From: Nitrobacter winogradskyi
GTDB taxonomy: Bacteria > Pseudomonadota > Alphaproteobacteria > Rhizobiales > Xanthobacteraceae
NCBI RefSeq assembly: GCF_006539545.1
Contig: NZ_BJNF01000020.1
Span: forward strand, 30,857 to 94,856
Direction: 5' to 3'
Length of the DNA stretch: 64,000 nucleotides
Of the stretch, positions 43,952-53,006 are shown in pieces (within the stretch, counting starts at the first letter, position 1; every line of letters begins with the position of its first letter). Under the pieces are notes generated by a model, which worked only from the letters and a program-made list of their open reading frames with translations, was not told the DNA's origin and made no database searches. A program made the position numbers and the translations under genes.

Positions 43952-44911
43952 ATGAACATCCGCGCGATTCTCTCCCTGCTTCTGTTCTCCGGTTTCGCCG
44001 CCCCGATCGGCGCATTGGCGCCGAGCGCGGTCGCGCAAGACAAAGGCACGCTGCACCCGAAGCCGCTGCCGCCGCTGGCGAATCCCGATGACCCAACATT
44101 GGCCGCCAAGCAACTGTTCGGCCGCAAGACGTTGCCGGCCGCCGGAGCGCCTTACGTGATCGGCTTTTATGCGCGGGGCTGCATTGCCGGGGCCGAGGCG
44201 CTACCGATCACCGGGCCGACCTGGCAGGTGATGCGTCTGTCGCGCAACCGCAACTGGGCGCATCCGGCCATGGTGGCGCTGCTTGAACGGGTGTCGGCGA
44301 AGGCGCGCAGGGACGCTGGATGGCCGGGGCTTCTGATCGGCGACATGGCCCAACCGCGCGGCGGTCCGATGCTCACCGGTCATGCCAGCCACCAGATCGG
44401 ACTCGATGCCGACGTCTGGCTCACGCCAATGCCGAACCGGCTGTTGTCGCGCAACGAGCGCGAGGAGATGTCGGCGGTCATGATGGTGCGCCGCGACCGC
44501 CTGGATATCGATCCCCACGCCTGGACGCCGAGCCACCTCAGCGTCATCCGTGCCGCGGCCAGGGAGCCGGCGGTCGAACGCATTTTCGTCAATGCCGCGA
44601 TCAAGAAAGCGCTCTGCCGCGAAGCGAGAGGCGACCGCAGCTGGCTCTCGAAGGTTCGCCCGATGTACGGCCACGACTATCACTTCCACATTCGCATCAA
44701 GTGTCCGCCGGGCAACCCGCAGTGCGAATCCCAGCCTCCGCCGGAGCCGGCGGAGGGATGCGGCGCACAGGATCTGGCCTATTGGTTCAGCGACGCCGTG
44801 CTGCATCCGAAACCGCCGAAGACGCCGCCGAAGCCGAAGCCCCCGATCACATTGTCGCAACTGCCTGCGGCCTGCCGTCAGGTTCTGGCGGCGCCGGACG
44901 CCCGCCAGTAG
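43952..44911 (+). CDS. mepA: Penicillin-insensitive murein endopeptidase MepA
   Basis: A 319-residue periplasmic protein, start ATG 43952, with signal peptide MNIRAILSLLLFSGFAAPIGALAPSAVAQ. The LAS-type metallopeptidase motifs are GHASHQIGLDADVWL, with the zinc-binding His and Asp, and the late GHDYHFHIRI. It cleaves D-Ala-meso-DAP cross-links in peptidoglycan. A proline/lysine stretch (PKPPKTPPKPKPP) near the C-terminus is disordered-looking. The gene appears monocistronic. Confidence 0.95.
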   Translation: MNIRAILSLLLFSGFAAPIGALAPSAVAQDKGTLHPKPLPPLANPDDPTLAAKQLFGRKTLPAAGAPYVIGFYARGCIAGAEALPITGPTWQVMRLSRNRNWAHPAMVALLERVSAKARRDAGWPGLLIGDMAQPRGGPMLTGHASHQIGLDADVWLTPMPNRLLSRNEREEMSAVMMVRRDRLDIDPHAWTPSHLSVIRAAAREPAVERIFVNAAIKKALCREARGDRSWLSKVRPMYGHDYHFHIRIKCPPGNPQCESQPPPEPAEGCGAQDLAYWFSDAVLHPKPPKTPPKPKPPITLSQLPAACRQVLAAPDARQ

Positions 44912-44956
44912 TTGGGAACGGCACAAAACCAGCGACCGCAAGCTCTTTACGTATAT

Positions 44957-44986
44957 ATCGCTCCGCTGATATTATCGGCGAGCGAT
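44957..44986. terminator. Near-perfect inverted repeat between mepA and modA
   Basis: ATCGCTC-c-GCTGAT ... ATCGGC-GAGCGAT pairs over 13 bp with one bulged C and a loop of about three bases, 45 bp after the mepA stop, followed by CTTTCTGG. It could terminate mepA or serve as an operator for modABC; the adjacent GTATATATCGC resembles half of a ModE site but the dyad does not match that consensus. Confidence 0.4.
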
Positions 44987-45103
44987 CTTTCTGGCCGGCC
45001 GTAAGCCCGCTGGAAATCCTGGAACGGCGCTTCCGTCGATCGCCCTGTCAATCCCTCGCACAACCTGCGCGATCATTCGCGCGGGATCGGTCTGGAGCGT
45101 CAT

Positions 45104-45928
45104 ATGAAAACCGTTACACGTTCATTGCTCGCGGCATTGCTGGTTGGTGCCACCTTCGCCCTGCCGGCCCACGGCAAGGATGCAAAGCCCTCGGCCGCGA
45201 CGCCGCCCGCCGCGCAGGCCAAAACGCTGACCGTATTCGCAGCCGCATCGCTGAAGAACGCGCTCGACGAGGTGGACAACGCCTACGCCGCCAAGACCGG
45301 CGTCAAGATCACCGCCAGCTATGCGGCGAGTTCCGCGCTGGCCAAGCAGATCGAGCAGGGCGCGCCCGCGGACGTCTTCGTATCCGCTGATGTCGCCTGG
45401 ATGGATTATGTGAATAACAAGAAATCCATCCTTGAGCCGACCCGCGTCAACCTGCTCGGCAACAGCATCGTGCTGATCGCGCCGAGGGATTCAAAGATCG
45501 ACAACGTCACCATCGACCAGGGCTTCGATCTCGCCCAGCTTGCCGGCGACGGCAAGATCGCGACCGGCGACGTCAAGTCCGTGCCTGTCGGCAAATACGC
45601 CAAGGCGGCGCTGGAGAAGCTCGGCGCGTGGACGGCGGCGGAATCCAAAGTCGCGATGGCGGAGAATGTTCGCGCCGCGCTGGCGCTGGTGGCGCGCAAC
45701 GAAGCCGTGCTCGGCATCGTCTATTCCACCGACGCCAGGGTCGAACCTGGCGTGAAAGTCGTCGGCACCTTCCCGGCGTCCTCGCACCCGGCGATCGTCT
45801 ATCCCGTAGCGGCGACTTCAACCGCACATAAGGATACCGCGGATTATCTCGCCTTCCTGCGCGGCTCTGAAGCCAAGGCGATCTTCGAGAAACACGGCTT
45901 CACGTTCCTGGTCGATCCCACGACCTGA
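45104..45928 (+). CDS. modA: Molybdate ABC transporter substrate-binding protein
   Basis: A 274-residue periplasmic protein with signal peptide MKTVTRSLLAALLVGATFALPAHG. ModA landmarks are LTVFAAASLKNALDEV, a ligand-binding SYAASSALAKQIEQGAPADVFVSADVAWMDYV, LLGNSIVLIAP and a C-terminal YPVAATSTAHKDTADYLAFLRG. It delivers molybdate to ModBC for molybdenum enzymes such as nitrate reductase, nitrite oxidoreductase or nitrogenase. modB starts about 170 bp downstream, after a palindrome CCCGGC-N14-GCCGGG near 46000-46025. Confidence 0.95.
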   Translation: MKTVTRSLLAALLVGATFALPAHGKDAKPSAATPPAAQAKTLTVFAAASLKNALDEVDNAYAAKTGVKITASYAASSALAKQIEQGAPADVFVSADVAWMDYVNNKKSILEPTRVNLLGNSIVLIAPRDSKIDNVTIDQGFDLAQLAGDGKIATGDVKSVPVGKYAKAALEKLGAWTAAESKVAMAENVRAALALVARNEAVLGIVYSTDARVEPGVKVVGTFPASSHPAIVYPVAATSTAHKDTADYLAFLRGSEAKAIFEKHGFTFLVDPTT

Positions 45929-46097
45929 GCGGTGCTGAACAAAGCGGGTTCGCAACGAGATCGGCTCGTGCGTTCGGCGCATGATACAAAGCAGCCCGGC
46001 GTTCCCGTGGGATGGCCGGGTTGCTTCGTCGCTCCCGCGACAACGCTTCACGCGTTCCGAACCCCAGAAAATAGCCAAGCAATACCTCCGAGACCTC

Positions 46098-46793
46098 ATG
46101 TTTGATATCTCGACCCCTGAATGGATGGCGGTGCTGCTCTCGCTCAAGGTGGGAGTGGTTGCGACGTTGGTGGCGACGCCGATCGCCATCGCGCTGGCGT
46201 GGGCCCTTGCGCGCTACGAATTCTGGGGCAAATCGATTGTCGATGCCGCCGTTCATCTGCCGCTGGTGCTGCCTCCCGTCGTCACCGGCTATCTGCTGCT
46301 TCTGACCTTCGGCAAACGCGGGCTGGTCGGAGGCTGGCTCGACGATCATCTCGGAATCGTGTTCGCCTTTCGCTGGACCGGCGCGGCGCTTGCCTGCGGC
46401 GTGATGTCGTTTCCGCTATTGGTGCGGCCGATCCGGCTGTCGATCGAGGCCATCGACCGGCGGCTGGAACAGGCCGCCAGCACGCTTGGGGCCTCCCCAT
46501 GGAAGGTCTTCGCCACGGTGACATTGCCGCTGGCGCTGCCCGGCATTCTGGCGGGCATGGTGCTCGGCTTCGCCAAAGCGATCGGCGAATTCGGCGCGAC
46601 CATCACCTTCGTCTCCAATATTCCCGGCGAAACCCAGACGATCTCCTCGGCGATCTATTCGCTGATCCAGACCCCCGACGGGGATGCCGCGGGGATGCGG
46701 CTGGTCATCATATCGATCGCCATGTCCATGGCCGCGCTGATCGCCTCCGAGGTGTTCACCCGGCGCGCGACACGGCGCCTGCACGGAATCTGA
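46098..46793 (+). CDS. modB: Molybdate ABC transporter permease
   Basis: A 231-residue inner-membrane permease with about five transmembrane segments, start ATG 46098 (MFDISTPEWMAVLLSLKVGV). The ABC permease EAA loop reads LEQAASTLGASPWKVFATVTLPLALPG, and AKAIGEFGATITFVSNIPGETQTI is typical of ModB. modC begins 2 bp after its stop. Confidence 0.95.
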   Translation: MFDISTPEWMAVLLSLKVGVVATLVATPIAIALAWALARYEFWGKSIVDAAVHLPLVLPPVVTGYLLLLTFGKRGLVGGWLDDHLGIVFAFRWTGAALACGVMSFPLLVRPIRLSIEAIDRRLEQAASTLGASPWKVFATVTLPLALPGILAGMVLGFAKAIGEFGATITFVSNIPGETQTISSAIYSLIQTPDGDAAGMRLVIISIAMSMAALIASEVFTRRATRRLHGI

Positions 46794-46795
46794 CC

Positions 46796-47461
46796 ATGCT
46801 GCGCGTCGAGGTTTCGAAACAGCTTGGCCAGTTCTCGGTCGATGTCGCGTTTGCCAGCGAAGGACGCGTTACCGGACTGTTCGGACCGTCGGGCTCGGGC
46901 AAGACGTCGCTGGTCAGCATGATCGCGGGGCTGATGACGCCGGATCGCGGCGTCATCTCGGTCGATGGCGAAGCGCTCGACGACACCACGCGACGCTTCC
47001 ACGTCGCCGTTCATCGCCGCCGCATCGGTTACGTCTTCCAGGATGCACGGCTGTTTCCCCATCTCGATGTGCGGCGGAACCTCGACTACGGACGGCGGAT
47101 GAACCGGCTGACCAGAGATGCCGCGCAGGAGAAACGCCTCAGCGAGATGCTTAATATCGGCCACCTGCTCGATCGCCGGCCGGGCCAGCTTTCCGGCGGC
47201 GAGCGGCAACGGGTGGCGCTTGGCCGCGCGCTGCTGGCGCAGCCCCGGCTGCTGTTGCTGGATGAACCGTTGGGATCGCTCGATGAAGACCGGAAGGCGG
47301 AAATCCTGCCCTACCTGATGCTGCTGCGCGATGGAGCCGGCGTACCGATGGTTTATGTCAGCCATGACCCCGATGAACTCCGCCAGCTCGCTTCGCACGT
47401 CGTGATGCTCAAGCGCGGCCGGGTCGCGGCATTCGGCGGCCCCGAGGTGCTGCCCGCGTAG
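46796..47461 (+). CDS. modC: Molybdate ABC transporter ATP-binding protein, without a Mop domain
   Basis: A 221-residue ATPase. Walker A is LFGPSGSGKTSL, signature LSGGERQRVALGRALL, Walker B LLLLDEPLGSLD, and the switch region YVSHDPDE. It ends soon after the ATPase core (MLKRGRVAAFGGPEVLPA), so the C-terminal molybdate-binding Mop/TOBE region of about 130 residues found in E. coli ModC is absent. It follows modB by 2 bp. The stop TAG runs straight into a family D palindrome (TAGAGACCTTCGCC). Confidence 0.94.
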   Translation: MLRVEVSKQLGQFSVDVAFASEGRVTGLFGPSGSGKTSLVSMIAGLMTPDRGVISVDGEALDDTTRRFHVAVHRRRIGYVFQDARLFPHLDVRRNLDYGRRMNRLTRDAAQEKRLSEMLNIGHLLDRRPGQLSGGERQRVALGRALLAQPRLLLLDEPLGSLDEDRKAEILPYLMLLRDGAGVPMVYVSHDPDELRQLASHVVMLKRGRVAAFGGPEVLPA

Positions 47462-47501
47462 AGACCTTCGCCGCTTCGTGGAAATGGTGAAAGACTCTGG
47501 C
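47462..47501 (+). repeat. Family D palindrome after modC
   Basis: AGACCTTCGCCGCTTCGTGG and AATGGTGAAAGACTCT parallel the copy at 6331-6384 (CCGCTTCATGGAAACGGTGAAAGACTCT). It fills the space between the convergent modC and antiporter genes and may serve as a bidirectional hairpin. Confidence 0.7.
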
Positions 47502-47520
47502 CCGAAATGCCCGTGCGTGG

Positions 47521-49314
47521 TCAGGTCCCTGCAACCGCCGACCAGGCCTTCGCCGCCTTCTGCTTCAATGTACCCATTCTGGACGGCGGCGGCCGTTCTT
47601 CCCCGTCTTGTGGCAAACGGAGTCCGACCGCGTTGACGCGGCCCTGGCTGATGTTACGCGCGACGAGGACGATGGCGTCAAGCGGCAGGGTCGCCCCCTC
47701 TTTCGGCGCCCGATCGAGATGGACATCGAAGTAATCCGCCAGCGTCAGCTCCGCGGCGGCCGGATCGACGGAAACGCCGTAGATCTGCGCGATGTCGCCA
47801 AGGCTGGTTTCGCCGGAGACCAGGAAGTCACCCAGCAGATGCGGGTCCGGCGAAGCCATCGGCTGCATATCGACAAAAAAGCGGTCGAGGGCCTCGGCCT
47901 TTTCCGGCGGCGCCAGCAGATAGAGATAGTCTCCCGCTTCGATCGGTTCGGCCTCAGCGGGCGTCAGGATTTTCTCATTGCGAATCACGAGCGTCGGCTT
48001 CGACCACGACGGAATCAGCCCGCGCCGAAGAAACAGGCTGGTCGGTCGCACCGCATAGCCGACCAGCTGTTGTTCGAGCTGTCCCGGCAAATCGAGTTCG
48101 ACACGGCGCGGCCCCCTGTCGGCCCGCGGCAATGCCACATGCAGCCGCCGGGCAGCCGGAGCAAGCGTCCAACCCTGCAGCAAAAGCGAGATGATCACCA
48201 CGACGAACGCGACGTCGAAATACAGATACGCCTTCGACAGCCCGACCAGCATCGGAATCGAGGCAAGAAAGATGGCAACCGCCCCCCGCAGCCCGGTCCA
48301 GGCAATGAACAGCTTTTCCCGCCAGTTAAAAGGAAACGGCGCGAGACATAGAAAGACCGCCAGCGGCCGCGCCCCCAGCATCAGCACGAACGCGACGAGC
48401 ACCGCCGGCAGCGCGCTGTCCATCAGGCGGTACGGCGAGACCAGCAGGCCGAGCAGCACGAACATCACGATCTGCGCCAGCCAGGTCGCGGCGTCGAGGA
48501 ACGTCACCACCGAACTGTGCGCGCGCGTGGGGTGATTGCCGATGATGATTCCCGCAAGATAGACCGCCAGAAACCCCGACGCGTGGAATATCTGCGCCAC
48601 CCCGAAAATCACGAGCGCCGCCGTCGTGACGAACGGCGCATGCAACCCCTGGGGAAGCGCCACCCGATTCAGGGCGACCACCACGAGCCGTCCACCGATC
48701 ACACCGACGATGCCGCCCAGCATGGATTCCCGGAGAAACTCCATCACCACATGCCAGACCGAACTGTCGCCGACCGAGATCAGCTCGACCAGCATCAGCG
48801 TGAGAAACACCGCGAAGGGATCGTTGGTGCCGGACTCCGCCTCCAGCGTCGCGCCAACGCGCGGACGCAGCCGCAACCCTTGCGCGTGGACCAGCAGGAA
48901 CACCGCGGCCGCGTCGGTGGAGGCGACGACCGCGCCGATCAGCAGCGCCTCGGTCCAGTTGAGATCGAGCGCGTATCTGGCGACCGGCGCCGTGACCAGC
49001 GCGGTCAGCAGCACGCCCAGCGTGGCGAGCACCATCGAGGGCGCAAGCACCGTGCGGATGCTCTGGAACCGGGTCTTCAGACCGCCGTCGAACAGGATCA
49101 GCGCCAGCGCGGCCGAGCCGACGAGATAGGTGTTCTGGACGTCGCTGAACGACAGACCGCCGGGCCCGGAATCACCCGCCAACATGCCGATGAACAGAAA
49201 AACGAGCAGCAAGGGGGCGCCAAACCGCAACGCCAGCAGGCTCGACAGAATTCCGGCCATGACCAGAATCGCGCCGAGCAGGATGGCCAGACTGACCGAA
49301 TCCAGGGATGCCAT
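47521..49314 (-). CDS. Potassium/proton antiporter, NhaP2/CvrA type
   Basis: A 597-residue CPA1-family antiporter, start chosen at ATG 49314 (MASLDSVSLAILLGAILVMAGILSSLLA). The membrane part (~1-400) has about 12 helices including FDGGLKTRF, ASTDAAAVFLL and LEAESGTNDPFAVFLT. The C-terminal cytosolic part has a TrkA-C domain (PTLVIRNEKILTPAEAEPIEAGDYLYLLAPPEKAEAL) and a CorC/HlyC-like end (FDVHLDRAPKEGATLPLDAIVLVARNI). This matches NhaP2/CvrA K+/H+ antiporters used in potassium and pH balance. It converges on modC. Confidence 0.92.
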   Translation of the reverse strand: MASLDSVSLAILLGAILVMAGILSSLLALRFGAPLLLVFLFIGMLAGDSGPGGLSFSDVQNTYLVGSAALALILFDGGLKTRFQSIRTVLAPSMVLATLGVLLTALVTAPVARYALDLNWTEALLIGAVVASTDAAAVFLLVHAQGLRLRPRVGATLEAESGTNDPFAVFLTLMLVELISVGDSSVWHVVMEFLRESMLGGIVGVIGGRLVVVALNRVALPQGLHAPFVTTAALVIFGVAQIFHASGFLAVYLAGIIIGNHPTRAHSSVVTFLDAATWLAQIVMFVLLGLLVSPYRLMDSALPAVLVAFVLMLGARPLAVFLCLAPFPFNWREKLFIAWTGLRGAVAIFLASIPMLVGLSKAYLYFDVAFVVVIISLLLQGWTLAPAARRLHVALPRADRGPRRVELDLPGQLEQQLVGYAVRPTSLFLRRGLIPSWSKPTLVIRNEKILTPAEAEPIEAGDYLYLLAPPEKAEALDRFFVDMQPMASPDPHLLGDFLVSGETSLGDIAQIYGVSVDPAAAELTLADYFDVHLDRAPKEGATLPLDAIVLVARNISQGRVNAVGLRLPQDGEERPPPSRMGTLKQKAAKAWSAVAGT

Positions 49315-49538
49315 CAGAGATCCGAAGCGGTAAACACTTGCACTTTCATCCTTATCGCCGCCACCGCGGCGCGCCAATCGATTTTCTGCCGATCAGCCTC
49401 ATTTGGGCGCCGGGCCGCGAGCGGATGCCTCCCCCACCCGCCTGATCACGCCGCATGAAACGCTTCAGCTTGCGCTGGCAACGCCATCCATTAGATTAGG
49501 AGACAGCAACTTCCCTTCATCCGGATTCAGACCAGCTG

Positions 49539-50363
49539 ATGAGTTACGTCGAAGCCTCCGAAACCCCCCTGCGAAAGACCGGACAGATCAAACTGCACGG
49601 TCCGAGCGGTTTCGCTGGAATGCGCGAGGCCGGAGCCCTGACGGCGCGCTGTCTCGACGAACTCGCCGATTTCGTGAAGCCTGGCGTCCTCACCTCGCAA
49701 ATCGACGATCTCGTCCGTGAATTCGCCTTCAGCCACGGCGCCTATCCGGCGACGCTGATGTATCGCGGCTATCGCTACTCAACCTGCACGTCGGTCAATC
49801 ACGTGGTCTGTCATGGGATGCCCGGCGATCGGGTCCTGAAAGAGGGCGATATCGTCAATGTGGACGTCACGTTGATCGTCGATGGCTGGTACGGCGATTC
49901 CAGCCGCATGTACCCGGTCGGCCCGATCGCACGCAAGGCCGAACGGCTGATCGATATAACCTATGAAGCGATGATGCGCGGCATCGCGGCGGTCAAGCCC
50001 GGCGCAACCACCGGCGACATCGGTCACGCCATCCAGAGCTTCGTCGAACCCCAGGGCATGAGCGTCGTCCGCGATTTCTGCGGCCACGGGCTCGGCCGCA
50101 TATTCCACGATGAACCGAACATCATCCATCTCGGACTGCCGGGCGACGGCGTGCGGCTCAGGCCCGGAATGTTCTTTACCATCGAACCGATGATCAACCT
50201 GGGCAAACCGCACGTGAAGATCCTGTCCGACGGCTGGACCGCCGTCACCCGCGATCGTTCGCTGTCGGCGCAATTCGAGCATTCGGTCGGCGTGACCCAG
50301 ACCGGCGTCGAGATCTTCACGCTGTCGCCGCGTCAACTCGACAAGCCCGCCTGCGGAGGCTGA
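49539..50363 (+). CDS. map: Methionine aminopeptidase, type I
   Basis: A 274-residue metallopeptidase removing N-terminal methionine. Metal ligands sit in the order Asp (NVDVTLIVDGWYGDSSRMY has both aspartates), His (FCGHGLGRIFHDEP), Glu (FTIEPMINLG) and a final Glu (SAQFEHSVGVT). The N-terminal extension to residue ~20 is usual in alphaproteobacteria. The gene stands upstream of radC with a gap of about 290 bp holding no recognised gene. Confidence 0.96.
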   Translation: MSYVEASETPLRKTGQIKLHGPSGFAGMREAGALTARCLDELADFVKPGVLTSQIDDLVREFAFSHGAYPATLMYRGYRYSTCTSVNHVVCHGMPGDRVLKEGDIVNVDVTLIVDGWYGDSSRMYPVGPIARKAERLIDITYEAMMRGIAAVKPGATTGDIGHAIQSFVEPQGMSVVRDFCGHGLGRIFHDEPNIIHLGLPGDGVRLRPGMFFTIEPMINLGKPHVKILSDGWTAVTRDRSLSAQFEHSVGVTQTGVEIFTLSPRQLDKPACGG

Positions 50364-50652
50364 ACCTCGAGCCGGACAACAGATCGCGCGGATCGCGGCC
50401 GCTTTCATCACTCGTCGCCCCGAATGGGGGTTGCAAATACCGCGAGCCACGGCAAGGTTGTGGAAACGAGTGGAGTGACTTCGACATTCGCGCCCCGCCG
50501 GCGCGTCCCGGGTGCAAATGTCAGATTCAAACCTCCACCGGCAGCTTATATTTGGGGTTCCTTCGATCCTGACATTCGCAAGAAGGCTCGCTGAAACGGG
50601 ACGCGAATGTTAGAATCGGAATCGGACCACCAGGAATGGTTTGCTCCATCCG

Positions 50653-51363
50653 ATGCCCGCCAACACCGACAACCCCGCAGGATTTGCCGAAGCGCCGCAT
50701 TATCACGGCCATCGCGAACGGCTGCGGGAGCGCTTCCGGGACGCCGGGCCTGACGCGCTCAGCGATTACGAGCTGCTCGAAATGGTGCTGTTTCGCGCGT
50801 TGCCCCGCCGCGACGTCAAACCGCTGGCCAAATCCCTGATCGGCCGGTTCGGATCATTCGCCGAGGTGGTTCATGCGCCCGACGCCCGGCTCCGCGAGAT
50901 CAGCGGGCTCGGCGAGGCCGCGATCATCGAGATCAAGCTGATCGCGGCAACCGCAAGCCGAGTCGCCAAGGGGCAGTTGAAGCAGCGGACCGTGCTGTCG
51001 TCATGGACCGCGGTGATCGACTATTGCCGGACCTCGATGGCCTTCGCCGACAAGGAACAGTTCCGCATCCTGTTCCTCGACAAGCGCAACCAGTTGATCG
51101 CGGACGAAGTGCAGCAGGTCGGCACCGTCGATCACACGCCGGTCTATCCGCGCGAAGTCGTCAAGCGCGCGCTCGAACTATCGGCGACCGCGATCATCAT
51201 GGTCCACAACCATCCCTCCGGTGATCCGACGCCATCGCAGGCCGACATCCAGATGACGAAATCGATCGTCGACATTTCGTCGCCGCTCGGCATTTCCGTG
51301 CATGATCATATCATCGTCGGCAAGAACGGCCATGCGAGTCTGAAGGGATTGCGGCTGATGTAG
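50653..51363 (+). CDS. radC: RadC family JAB-domain protein
   Basis: A 236-residue protein starting at ATG 50653 ([32 protein letters not shown]); TTG 50641 is possible. The helix-hairpin-helix part ([17 protein letters not shown]) is followed by the JAB metalloprotease-like motif [16 protein letters not shown]. RadC proteins were linked to DNA repair but that role is now doubted. Its TAG stop begins TAGAGCCTTTTC, the left end of a repeat. Confidence 0.93.
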   Translation: MPANTDNPAGFAEAPHYHGHRERLRERFRDAGPDALSDYELLEMVLFRALPRRDVKPLAKSLIGRFGSFAEVVHAPDARLREISGLGEAAIIEIKLIAATASRVAKGQLKQRTVLSSWTAVIDYCRTSMAFADKEQFRILFLDKRNQLIADEVQQVGTVDHTPVYPREVVKRALELSATAIIMVHNHPSGDPTPSQADIQMTKSIVDISSPLGISVHDHIIVGKNGHASLKGLRLM

Positions 51364-51425
51364 AGCCTTTTCACTTCTGATGGGAATCTGGAATCTCGTT
51401 CCAATTCCATCGGAACGGAAGCGGC
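51361..51425 (+). repeat. Repeat-like palindrome after radC
   Basis: TAGAGCCTTTTCACTTCTGA overlaps the radC stop. The following GTTCC-AATTCCATC-GGAAC is a perfect 5-bp inverted repeat within a larger set of GGAAT/ATTCC blocks. It occupies the radC/AprI-type convergent gap. Confidence 0.6.
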
Positions 51426-51432
51426 TTCAGGA

Positions 51433-52173
51433 TTACTGCCGAATGAGAATCAGCGGATTGGTGCTGTCGGGAACCAGCCGCCACTGTGCATTGTCGTCGG
51501 CCTGGAAGTGCCAGGTCTCGCCGCCCGCCGACATCAGCAGGATTTCACCGTGATCGAGACGCCAGACCTTCGGCTTGAAACCCGCGATCGCCGGGTCGCA
51601 TTTGGGTTTTAGGAAGGCCTGGAAGCTGTCAGGCGGGACTTCGGTATTGGTCAGCGTGATGCCGCAGATCGGCTGACCGTTGCTTCGAACGAAGGCCCAG
51701 TCGCCAATCATCTGGTCCATCGAGCGGGCGAGCGAGCGGGCCTCGGCGAGATTTTGCAGGATGTAGATGCCATCATTCTCGCGGCGGCCTTCGAGAATCC
51801 CGCTCTCGACTTCGGTGAAATCGATCACCGGCTCTCCGGTCGCGGTCTGCAAGCGCACGATGTCGAGGCCCGCGACGGTCCAGGCTGCAATGTCCTTCGT
51901 GAACGGCAGCGACGCCGCACAGCCCGGCTCAAGGTCGAGCTTGAGACCTTGCGGCACCGTCTCGCCCTTGAGCGTCACCACGCAGGTTCTGCTACGCTCG
52001 GTCGTGGACAGCTCCCATTGCCCGATCATGTTCTTTTTCAGGGCGGATGAATCCTGCGATAGGGCTGGTCCGCAGGACATCAGCATCGCGGCGGCGACCA
52101 GGACGGCTCTCCGTTTCAGCAACACGGACGCGCCGCCATCGACTTTGTCCGGAAAGACAGGCGCGGCCATCAT
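51433..52173 (-). CDS. AprI/Inh-type metalloprotease inhibitor family protein
   Basis: A 246-residue probable periplasmic protein with hydrophobic export segment VLLKRRAVLVAAAMLMSCGPALS near residues 17-39. Two related modules follow, each of the Inh/Omp19 beta-barrel kind: IGQWELSTTERSRTCVVTLKG...GLKLDLEPGCAA and IGDWAFVRSNGQPICGITLTN...FQAFLKPKCDPA. Family members bind secreted metalloproteases. ATG 52173 overlaps the permease stop (ATGA), but GTG 52125 would give a more normal signal peptide. Confidence 0.78.
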   Translation of the reverse strand: MMAAPVFPDKVDGGASVLLKRRAVLVAAAMLMSCGPALSQDSSALKKNMIGQWELSTTERSRTCVVTLKGETVPQGLKLDLEPGCAASLPFTKDIAAWTVAGLDIVRLQTATGEPVIDFTEVESGILEGRRENDGIYILQNLAEARSLARSMDQMIGDWAFVRSNGQPICGITLTNTEVPPDSFQAFLKPKCDPAIAGFKPKVWRLDHGEILLMSAGGETWHFQADDNAQWRLVPDSTNPLILIRQ

Positions 52174-53006
52174 TTTTCCTTCCCGAGCGCGCTTTCATGC
52201 CAGCGCCGCAGCATCAGATGCGATACTGCCGCGAGGCACATATAAATGGCAACGCCGGCCATGGAGAGCAACAGCAGCGCAGCGAACATGCGCGGGATGT
52301 TGAGCCGGTAGCCGGATTCCGCAATCCGGTAGGCAAGGCCCGAGCCGGCGCCGGCCGAACCGGCCGCGATTTCAGCAACCACCGCGCCGATCAGCGACAA
52401 GCCGCCGGCAATGCGTAATCCGCCGAGAATGTGCGGCAGGGCGGCCGGCAGCTTCAGATAACGCAGCGTCTGCATCCGCGATGCGCCATAAAGCCGGAAT
52501 AGTCCGGCGAGATTGCGATCCACCGAATTAAGGCCGAGCGTGGTGTTCGACAGCACCGGAAAGAAGGCCACGATCCAGGCGCAAACCACAACCGCCGTCT
52601 GCTGCGGCAGGTAGATCAGAAGCAGCGGCGCAATCGCGATCACCGGCGTGACCTGCAGGATGATCGCATAGGGCAACAGCGCCTGCTCCAGCCATTTCGA
52701 CTGGTTGAACAGCAACGCAAGCGCGATGCCGCCGATGGCGGCGGCGATAAAGCCCTCCATCGTGGTCAGCAGGGTCGTCAGCAGCGAGCGCCACAGGATC
52801 GGCCAGTCCTGCACCAGCGTCGCCGCCACCAGGCCCGGGCCCGGCAGCACATAGGGCGGAATGTCCTTGAAGCGCACCAGCGCGTCCCACGCGAGAACGC
52901 CGGCGCCCAGCACTGCGAGGGACAGCAGCACACGCACCGCCGGCGCCAGCGAATCGCGCGCCGATGCCTCGCTGCCGGTCGGCGGAGGCGGGGATGGTGA
53001 CGTCAT
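52170..53006 (-). CDS. ABC transporter permease, SsuC/ThiX-like
   Basis: A 278-residue inner-membrane permease with about six hydrophobic segments, start ATG 53006 (MTSPSPPPPTGSEASARDSLAPAVRV). The EAA loop reads LFRLYGASRMQTLRYLKLPAALPHILGGLRI. It belongs to the nitrate/sulfonate/taurine/pyrimidine-precursor permease group. It overlaps the ATPase gene by 4 bp and the AprI-type gene by 4 bp. Confidence 0.92.
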   Translation of the reverse strand: MTSPSPPPPTGSEASARDSLAPAVRVLLSLAVLGAGVLAWDALVRFKDIPPYVLPGPGLVAATLVQDWPILWRSLLTTLLTTMEGFIAAAIGGIALALLFNQSKWLEQALLPYAIILQVTPVIAIAPLLLIYLPQQTAVVVCAWIVAFFPVLSNTTLGLNSVDRNLAGLFRLYGASRMQTLRYLKLPAALPHILGGLRIAGGLSLIGAVVAEIAAGSAGAGSGLAYRIAESGYRLNIPRMFAALLLLSMAGVAIYMCLAAVSHLMLRRWHESALGKEK

